NCBI GenBank assembly: GCA_002011425.1
Contig: MTNJ01000033.1
Location: forward strand, 1 to 44,589
Length of the DNA: 44,589 nucleotides
Direction: 5' to 3'
DNA from: Candidatus Acetothermia bacterium JdFR-48
GTDB taxonomy: Bacteria > Bipolaricaulota > Bipolaricaulia > Bipolaricaulales > Bipolaricaulaceae
Shown here in pieces: positions 38,263 to 44,589 of the stretch. The notes under the pieces were generated by a model. That model worked only from the letters and a program-made list of their open reading frames with translations. It had not been told where the DNA came from and did not search any database. The first letter of the stretch is position 1. Every line of letters starts with the position of its first letter. A program made the translations under genes and the position numbers.

Positions 38263-38793
38263 ATGCTGAAGGAGATTTTCTGGGGGGAAGCGATAAAGCT
38301 CGCGTCCCCGTATCCCTATGTGCTCGCGGTTACGGTGGACCGGGAGGGGAAGCCCAACGCCATCGGCCTGGGGTGGTGGACCTACGTCTCGTGGGAGCCC
38401 CCGATGATCGCCATTGCCGTGGGACCCAAACGCTATTCCTACGAGTGCCTGGAACACTGCGGCGAGTTCGTGCTGGCCTACCCCGCCGAGGACCAGTGGA
38501 AAGGGGCATGGCACTGCGGTACCGTGTCCGGCCGCGGGCGGAACAAGCTCGCCGAGGCCGGACTCAAGACGGTCCCCGCCAAGGTCGTGAAGCCCCCGCT
38601 TATCGAGGGGGCCACCGTGTGCTACGAGTGCCGCGTGGTGGAACGCATGAGGACCGGGGACCACGAGCTCTTCATCGCCGACGTGGTGGCGATCCACGGG
38701 GACCCCGGGAAGCCGAAACACCTCTACTCCATCGGGTACGAAAAGCTCGCCGCCCTCTCCCACGACGAGCTAAGGACCCTCGCCCGACGATGA
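38263..38793 (+). CDS. Flavin reductase-like FMN-binding protein
   Basis: A 176-residue protein of the flavin-reductase-like split-barrel family, typical for the length. The N-terminal YPYVLAVTVDREGKPNAIGLGWWTYVSWEPPMIAIAVG resembles the FMN-binding region, and ERMRTGDHELFIADVVAIHG is the usual C-terminal strand pair. Members bind FMN and either reduce it with NAD(P)H or act as oxidoreductases of unknown substrate; in anaerobes some are ferric- or flavin-reducing partners of rubredoxins. A strong ribosome site (AAGGAGG) precedes the ATG. The stop overlaps the aminotransferase start by 4 bp, so the two are probably co-translated. Confidence 0.88.
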   Translation: MLKEIFWGEAIKLASPYPYVLAVTVDREGKPNAIGLGWWTYVSWEPPMIAIAVGPKRYSYECLEHCGEFVLAYPAEDQWKGAWHCGTVSGRGRNKLAEAGLKTVPAKVVKPPLIEGATVCYECRVVERMRTGDHELFIADVVAIHGDPGKPKHLYSIGYEKLAALSHDELRTLARR

Positions 38794-39974
38794 GCGGATC
38801 CGCCCGTCGGGAGTTCCCCCTGCTGGAGGAGGTGGTCTGGCTCGCCTCCGCGGGGACGGGCCCCATGCCCCGGCGGGCCCTGGACGCCATCGCGGGTACC
38901 CAGCGCGCCCTCTACGAGGGGTTCGACCCGGGGGCGTGGCGGGAGGCCGGGGCCGCCGCGAGGAGGGTCCGGCGGGCCGTGGCGGCACTCCTCGGGGTCG
39001 AGCCGGACGAGATCGCCCTCACCCGCTCCACTACCGAGGGCCTGAACGCCGTCGCCGCTTCCCTCCCCTGGAAGCGAGGGGACAACGCCGTGATCACCGA
39101 TCAGGAGTATCCCGCCAACGCTATCCCCTGGTACCACCAGGCCCGCCGCCACGGGATCGAGGTCCGGGTAGTGGGCTCCCGAGGGTGGCGCCTCCCCCTG
39201 GACGCGTTCGCCGAGGTCATCGACCGCCGCACCCGGGTGGTAGCCGTGAGCCACGTGCAATTCGGGAGCGGCTACCGTGTCGACCTCCCCGGCCTCGCGG
39301 AGCTCGCTCACGCCTGCGGGGCATTGCTCGTGGTGGACGCGATCCAGTCGGTGGGCGCGGTGCGGGTGCGGCCGCGAGAGCTCGGCGTGGACGCCCTCGC
39401 CTGCGGGGGATACAAGTGGCTCTGTGGCCCCGAGGGCACGGGGTTCCTCTACGTCCGGCGGGAACTCGCCGAGGGCCTTTCTCCCTCCACGCTCGGCTTC
39501 CCGAACATCGCCTCGGAGGTGCGGAGGGATCTGTGGGATGCCCTCTGCGGCGGGGGCCCCTGGGTGCGCGACTTCTCCGGTTACGCCGCGGGGGCCCGGC
39601 GGTTGGAAGGGGTCGGCCTCAACCCGGCACTCCTCTCAGGGTTCGCCGCCGTGCTCGAGCTTTTCCTGGAGTTCGGCCCGGAGTGGATCGAGGAGCGGGT
39701 GCTGGGGCTCTCGGGGCGGCTGATTCATGGACTCTTTGAGAGGGGCTATGAGGTGGCGACCCCGGAGGACCCAACGGAGCGGGCGGGGATCGTGCTAGTG
39801 CAGGGACCGTGGGATTTCGGGGATCCGCGTGCCCGGGCGGCGGCCGAGGAGTATTTCCTCTCCCAGGGGATCAGGATCCACGTGCGCGCCGGTGGAATCC
39901 GCGTCTCCACCCACTTCTTCAACACTGACGACGACCTGGAGCTTTTTCTCTCCACCCTGGACGCACTCCGCTGA
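38790..39974 (+). CDS. Class V aminotransferase (cysteine desulfurase-like fold)
   Basis: A 394-residue PLP enzyme. The PLP-binding lysine is Lys209 in CGGYKWLCGPEGTGFLY, and Asp183 in VVDAIQSVGA would contact the pyridine nitrogen. TRSTTEGLNAVA near 74 forms the phosphate-binding part, and HVQFGSG near 156 is also typical. It lacks a recognisable catalytic-loop cysteine of the kind needed for a desulfurase, so an aminotransferase or lyase role is more likely; the substrate is unknown. The ATG at 38790 overlaps the previous stop. The open frame back to 38373 is a shadow of the flavin-reductase gene. It converges with oppF across 39 bp that contain no obvious terminator. Confidence 0.9.
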   Translation: MSGSARREFPLLEEVVWLASAGTGPMPRRALDAIAGTQRALYEGFDPGAWREAGAAARRVRRAVAALLGVEPDEIALTRSTTEGLNAVAASLPWKRGDNAVITDQEYPANAIPWYHQARRHGIEVRVVGSRGWRLPLDAFAEVIDRRTRVVAVSHVQFGSGYRVDLPGLAELAHACGALLVVDAIQSVGAVRVRPRELGVDALACGGYKWLCGPEGTGFLYVRRELAEGLSPSTLGFPNIASEVRRDLWDALCGGGPWVRDFSGYAAGARRLEGVGLNPALLSGFAAVLELFLEFGPEWIEERVLGLSGRLIHGLFERGYEVATPEDPTERAGIVLVQGPWDFGDPRARAAAEEYFLSQGIRIHVRAGGIRVSTHFFNTDDDLELFLSTLDALR

Positions 39975-40013
39975 ACGGCCTCCTGGACGATTGTGAGTCA
40001 AACGGAAGGGAAT

Positions 40014-40998
<985 letters not shown>

Positions 40999-41006
<8 letters not shown>

Positions 41007-41991
41007 GGATCTCTCCCACCCCGACGGGGACGGCCACTCTGTGACAGGCCACTCGGTGCCCGGGGGACACCTCGGCGAGCTCTGGCTCCTCGTGCCAACA
41101 GCGTTCGTCCGTGAGGGCGCAGCGTGGGCTGAAGTTGCACCCCGGGGGCAGGTTGATGAGGTCAGGGACTTCCCCGGGAATGGACTCCAGTCGTTCGGCC
41201 TCCTCCTCCAAGGGCGGGATCGACCGCAGGAGGCCGAGAGTGTAGGGATGCAGAGGGTTTCCATAGAGCTCCTGGACGTCCGCCTCCTCGACGATCTTCC
41301 CCGCGTACATGATGATCACTTGCTGACAGAAGCTCGCCACCACGGAAAGGTCGTGGGTGATGAGAAAAACACCCATTCTGAATTCATCCTTCAACTCACC
41401 GATGAGCCCGAAGATTTGTGCCTCGATGGTGACGTCAAGGGCGGTGGTGGGCTCGTCCAGGATGAGCAGTTTGGGGTTGCAAGAGATGGCCATAGCGATC
41501 AGAGCCCGCTGTCGCATGCCACCCGAGAGCTGGTGTGGGTAGTGGGACACACGTTTTGCCGGCTCTGGGATCCCCACGGCCTCGAGGAGCTTCACCGCCC
41601 GCTGCCAGCGGGCCCGACGGGTGAGGCGCGTATGGTACTTGAGTACCCGGGCGATCTGGGCCCCGATAGTGAGGGTGGGGTTGAGGGAACTCAGGGAATC
41701 CTGGAAGACCATGGAGATCTCTTTCCCCCGGATCCGTCGCATTTCCCGTTCGGGCTTTTCTAGGAGGTCCTCGCCGCGGAAGAGGATCCTCCCGGACTCG
41801 ATCCTCCCCGGGTTCTCGATTAGACGCATGATGGAGAGAGCGGTGACGGTCTTCCCCGAGCCCGACTCCCCCACCACCCCCAGGGCCTCGTCGGCCTCCA
41901 GGGCGAACCAGCTCCCGTCCACGGCCTTGACCACGCCCTCGTCGGTGTAAAACCTGGTTACGAGGCCCTCCACGCGCAAGAGTTCCCTCAT
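40999..41991 (-). CDS. oppD: Oligopeptide/dipeptide ABC importer ATPase OppD-type
   Basis: A 330-residue ATPase. Walker A GESGSGKT is at 41-48, VFQDSLSSLNPTLT is the Q-loop, the signature is LSGGMRQRALIAMA and Walker B is LLILDEPTTALDV. The C-terminal PPGCNFSPRCALTDERCWHEEPEL is the cysteine-rich tail of the family. ATG 41991 overlaps the oppC stop (ATGA); the longer frame to 42105 lies inside oppC. It forms a heterodimer with OppF. Confidence 0.95.
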
Positions 41992-42950
41992 CCGCGCCTC
42001 CGCGCCTGACGGGGGTCCAGGGCGTCCCGCAGCCCGTCCCCTAGAAGGTTGAACCCCAAGATCGCGAGGGTAATTAGGCCCCCCGGGACCATCACATACC
42101 ACCACGCACCCCAGAAGAGGTAGTCCCGGGCCTCGTTGAGCATGAGGCCGAGGCTCGGCCGCGGGGGCTGGAGCCCCAGCCCGAGGAAGCTCAGCGACGA
42201 GGTGGTGAGGACGGTGGTGGCCATCATCAGGGAGGCCTGGACGATGATGGGGGGGATAGTGTTGGGGAAGATCTCCGCGAGGAGGATCCGGGCACTCGAG
42301 GCCCCGCTTATCTTGGCCGCGGCCACGTAGTCCTTCCCCATCTCCTGGAGGACCACGGCCCGCATCACGCGGGCGAACCGCGGCGAGTAGGTGATGGCTA
42401 TCACCAGCATGATCTTCACGATATTGCTGAGGGTGAATGGCCCGATCTGGATCTTCCCGATCCCGAAGGCCCCTACCAACGCGATGGCGAGGACTAGGGA
42501 GGGGAAGGAGAGCATGATGTCCACAGCCCGCATGAGGAGTTCGTCCACCCAGGTCCCGGCCCGGTAACCGGCGATGGCCCCCATAGTGACCCCGAGGAGC
42601 ATGGCGATCGAGATGGAGCCCACTGCCACCTGGAGGAGCGTCCGGGTCCCGTAGATCGCCCGGGAGAGGATGTCGCGGCCGAACTTGTCCGTGCCCAAGA
42701 GGAAGAGGCGGCCGTCCACGTCGCGGGAGAGGGGGGGCATGGGATTCCGCATCCCGCGGGGCGCGTCGTACTGCTCGATGGGGTCGTAGGGGGCGAGGAG
42801 CGGGGCGAAGATCGCGAGGAACGCGTAAAAGAGGACGATGAAGCCACCGATGAGGGAGAGTTTGTTGCGGCGGAAGTTGCGCCAGAACTCCTGGAGCAGC
42901 GTCCGGTGAGCCCCGAGCTCATATTCGCCGCTCTGGATCTCCCACGCCAC
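41988..42950 (-). CDS. oppC: Oligopeptide/dipeptide ABC importer permease OppC-type
   Basis: A 320-residue permease with the OppC N-terminal domain (FWRNFRRNKLSLIGGFIVLFYAFLAIFAPLLAPYDP) and about six membrane spans. FLLGTDKFGRDILSRAIYGTR near 90 and AAKISGASSARILLAEIFPNTIPPI (EAA-type loop) are diagnostic. The start is a GTG sharing one base with the oppB stop. It ends PRQARRRG and overlaps oppD. Confidence 0.95.
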   Translation of the reverse strand: MAWEIQSGEYELGAHRTLLQEFWRNFRRNKLSLIGGFIVLFYAFLAIFAPLLAPYDPIEQYDAPRGMRNPMPPLSRDVDGRLFLLGTDKFGRDILSRAIYGTRTLLQVAVGSISIAMLLGVTMGAIAGYRAGTWVDELLMRAVDIMLSFPSLVLAIALVGAFGIGKIQIGPFTLSNIVKIMLVIAITYSPRFARVMRAVVLQEMGKDYVAAAKISGASSARILLAEIFPNTIPPIIVQASLMMATTVLTTSSLSFLGLGLQPPRPSLGLMLNEARDYLFWGAWWYVMVPGGLITLAILGFNLLGDGLRDALDPRQARRRG

Positions 42951-43912
42951 TACCTCTCCCCTCCGTAACGGATCCGCGGGTCCAGAAACCCGTACGTCAA
43001 GTCCACCACCAAGTTTATGATGATCCTCACCACCACGATGATGAGGACCACCGCCTGGATCACGGGGAAGTCCCGGCGAAAGACCCCCATGATCACTAGG
43101 TTCCCCACCCCCGGGAGCCGGAACACCGTCTCGGTGACGATGGAGCCCCCGAGGAGGTAGCCGATGGAGTTTCCGATCACGGTGACCACGGGGATCAACG
43201 CGTTCTTCACGATGTCTCGGCGCACGATGTCTCCTGGGGCGATGCCCATCGCCCTAGCGGTGCGCACGAAGTCCTGGGACATAGCGTCCAACATCGCCGA
43301 GCGCATCATGCGCATGATGATCGCGGCGTAGGCCGTGCCCAGGGCCACCGCCGGGAGGAACATGTGAGCCAAGTTCCGGCCGAGTCCCCGGGAGAAGGGG
43401 ACGTACCCCCCGGCGCCCCAGGGCTGACGTAGGTACACCCCCACGAACAGAATGAGGAGGATTCCCAGGAAGAAGTTGGGGATGGAGACCCCGGCCAGGG
43501 CAATGATGCGGGAGATGTGGTCGGAGAGCCTGTTCTGACGCAGGGCGGAGATGACACCGGTGGGGATGGCGATGAGGAGTGCGATGATGAGGGAGAAGGT
43601 GGCTAATTCGACGGTCACTGAGAACCGTTGGGCAATGAGCCCGGCCACTGAAGCGCCTCGCTTCACCGTGATGGAGAGCCCCAGATCTCCCTGGAGGACC
43701 TTGCCCAACCAGCGCAGGTACTGGACGTGGAAGGGGAGATCAAGCCCCATGGCCTCGCGCAAGCGCGCGATTAGTTCAGGGTCCTGGTATTGGCCGAGCA
43801 TTACTCGAATGGGGTCCCCGGGGGCAATGTGCACAAGGGAGAAGATGAGGAAGCTCGCGATGAGGAGCGTTGGTATCGCCAATATCAGCCGCTTCAGGAG
43901 ATATACAATCAA
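42950..43912 (-). CDS. oppB: Oligopeptide/dipeptide ABC importer permease OppB-type
   Basis: A 320-residue permease. The N-terminal YLLKRLILAIPTLLIASFLIF and APGDP near 31 are typical of OppB/DppB. The EAA-type segment DFVRTARAMGIAPGDIVRRDIVKNALIPV is near 215-245. The C-terminal YGFLDPRIRYG is conserved. The only plausible start is a TTG at 43910-43912 with GAGAGGG directly before it; spacing is tight, so expression may be modest. A strong terminator separates it from oppA. Confidence 0.94.
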   Translation of the reverse strand: MIVYLLKRLILAIPTLLIASFLIFSLVHIAPGDPIRVMLGQYQDPELIARLREAMGLDLPFHVQYLRWLGKVLQGDLGLSITVKRGASVAGLIAQRFSVTVELATFSLIIALLIAIPTGVISALRQNRLSDHISRIIALAGVSIPNFFLGILLILFVGVYLRQPWGAGGYVPFSRGLGRNLAHMFLPAVALGTAYAAIIMRMMRSAMLDAMSQDFVRTARAMGIAPGDIVRRDIVKNALIPVVTVIGNSIGYLLGGSIVTETVFRLPGVGNLVIMGVFRRDFPVIQAVVLIIVVVRIIINLVVDLTYGFLDPRIRYGGER

Positions 43913-43977
43913 CCCTCTCTCCCACTACAAAGCATCGACGCCGCCCTCACAGATTTTCCCGCTTTATGCGAGGAAGC

Positions 43978-44013
43978 AAAAAAGCGGGGGCGGCGCTGGT
44001 GGGCCGCCCCCGC
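43978..44013 (-). terminator. Strong intrinsic terminator between oppA and oppB
   Basis: On the minus strand an 11-bp GC-rich stem (arms 43984-43994 and 44003-44013) with an 8-nt loop is followed by six T residues (43978-43983). It lies just after the oppA stop and about 65 bp before oppB. It likely lets the binding protein be made in excess over the membrane parts by partial readthrough. Confidence 0.92.
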
Positions 44014-44028
44014 GACGGATCCCTCGTC

Positions 44029-44589
44029 TCAGCCCTTGAACTCTTTGATGAACCTGAGGTTGATGTCGCCCGTCGAGTTCAAGCCGTCACCGTATCCCAC
44101 AACCTCCTCGCGCCAGGCGTAGATGTTGTCCAGGATCATGAGGTCGATGCGGACCACGTTCTCCACCAACATCTCCTGCATCTTCCACACGAGCTCTTTG
44201 CGCTTCTGCACGTCTGGCTCGGCGATGGCGATGTCGTAGAGGCGGGTGAACTCCTCGTGGCCGGGCACGGTGGGGTGGTAATCGGGCCGGAGGTCCGGGG
44301 CGGCGTGGTGCCAGTGGTTATGGTTGTGGTTGTTACGGTAGTAACCCGCGTAGAGCCAGTACAGCGCTGAGAAGTTGCCGTAGCCCCAGTCCTCCACGCC
44401 GGCTTCCCAGTCGAAGGTCTCATAAAGGGTGTCGAAGAAGGTGGCTTTGTCCAAGGGAATGACCTCGGTCTCGACGCCGTACTTTCGGAGCTGGGCCTGG
44501 ATCAAGGTGGCCACGTCCACGAACCACTGGGCGTTGGTGGCGATAATTCTGAACCTGAGGGGTTTCTCGCCGCCGAGCTCGTAGTAACG
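44029..44589 (-). CDS. Peptide ABC transporter substrate-binding protein OppA/DppA-type (5' part missing)
   Basis: The open frame runs to the window edge; 186 C-terminal residues are present. They match the end of a family-5 extracellular solute-binding protein: YYELGGEKPLRFRIIATNAQWF, then QAQLRKYGVETEVIPLDKATFFDTL, DWGYGNFSALYWL, RKELVWKMQEMLVENVVRIDL and GDINLRFIKEFKG. The remainder, including the signal sequence, is outside. An unusual NNHNHNHWHH stretch (44305-44334) lies in the middle. The gene is followed by the strong terminator and the oppBCDF genes, so it is their binding protein; dipeptides, oligopeptides or nickel-like ligands are possible. Confidence 0.92.
   Translation of the reverse strand, partial: RYYELGGEKPLRFRIIATNAQWFVDVATLIQAQLRKYGVETEVIPLDKATFFDTLYETFDWEAGVEDWGYGNFSALYWLYAGYYRNNHNHNHWHHAAPDLRPDYHPTVPGHEEFTRLYDIAIAEPDVQKRKELVWKMQEMLVENVVRIDLMILDNIYAWREEVVGYGDGLNSTGDINLRFIKEFKG

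Noticed and set aside
37180..38763. A 527-residue minus-strand open frame over the alcohol dehydrogenase and flavin-reductase genes
   Set aside because: It is antisense to two clearly recognisable enzymes and its sequence is low-complexity (Pro/Gly/His); no family features.

Overview
The window is GC-rich, densely packed bacterial DNA with short gaps and many 1-8 bp start/stop overlaps. The content suggests an anaerobic or microaerophilic, probably thermophilic bacterium. The evidence is the oxygen-independent class III ribonucleotide reductase with its activase, a rubredoxin / rubredoxin reductase pair with a peroxiredoxin, a [NiFe]-hydrogenase maturation protease, an Fnr-like regulator and mannosylglycerate synthase, the enzyme for a compatible solute typical of thermophiles. 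The mix resembles deep-branching candidate phyla such as Bipolaricaulota (Acetothermia), but that placement is a guess from gene content, not a computed result.

Layout. (1) 1-4715: the end of a carbohydrate ABC importer operon (two permeases and an ATPase), then mannosylglycerate synthase. Convergent to it is an unusual regulator in which a GntR DNA-binding domain is fused to a complete, apparently cytoplasmic, ABC-type solute-binding domain. (2) 4845-7897: rubredoxin, rubredoxin reductase, an Mrp-type Fe-S ATPase and a DUF89 protein. (3) 7967-10630, minus strand: a peroxiredoxin with its own promoter and candidate operator; separately triosephosphate isomerase coupled to a secreted PhoPQ-activated-protein-like hydrolase. 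(4) 10791-20120: a tightly packed eight-gene plus-strand operon, glmU-prs-rplY(ctc)-pth-clpC-radA-disA-pnp, joining cell-wall precursor supply, nucleotide and translation housekeeping, proteolysis, DNA repair and cyclic-di-AMP synthesis. (5) 20121-22224: an island of broken genes, comprising a frameshifted secreted Cys-rich protein and a multiply frameshifted AEC-family permease. (6) 22225-24667: a small secreted Cys-containing protein and a three-domain DsbD thiol reductase. (7) 32158-24643, minus strand: nrdD-nrdG, then an overlapping run of DUF502, accD, accA, an Fnr-like regulator, a hydrogenase protease and a DUF922 metalloprotease-like protein. (8) A tRNA-Thr(CGU). (9) 32455-39974, plus strand: an amidinotransferase-fold hydrolase, an RqcH/NFACT protein, an M50 protease, tig-clpP, a zinc alcohol dehydrogenase, a flavin-reductase-fold protein and a class V aminotransferase. 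(10) 44589-40014, minus strand: a dipeptide/oligopeptide ABC importer oppA-terminator-oppB-C-D-F.

Themes. Protein quality control recurs (clpC, clpP, tig, RqcH, pth, M50). Redox and thiol handling recurs (rubredoxin system, Prx, DsbD, Fnr-like sensor). Several promoters have the -10 element only 8-18 nt from the start codon, which suggests leaderless or very short-leader transcripts. The strongest candidate for something undescribed is the GntR / solute-binding-protein fusion beside the mannosylglycerate synthase and sugar importer genes. Next come the Cys-rich decay island, and altered active-site motifs in GlmU (Arg to Gln) and DisA (DGA to DRA).
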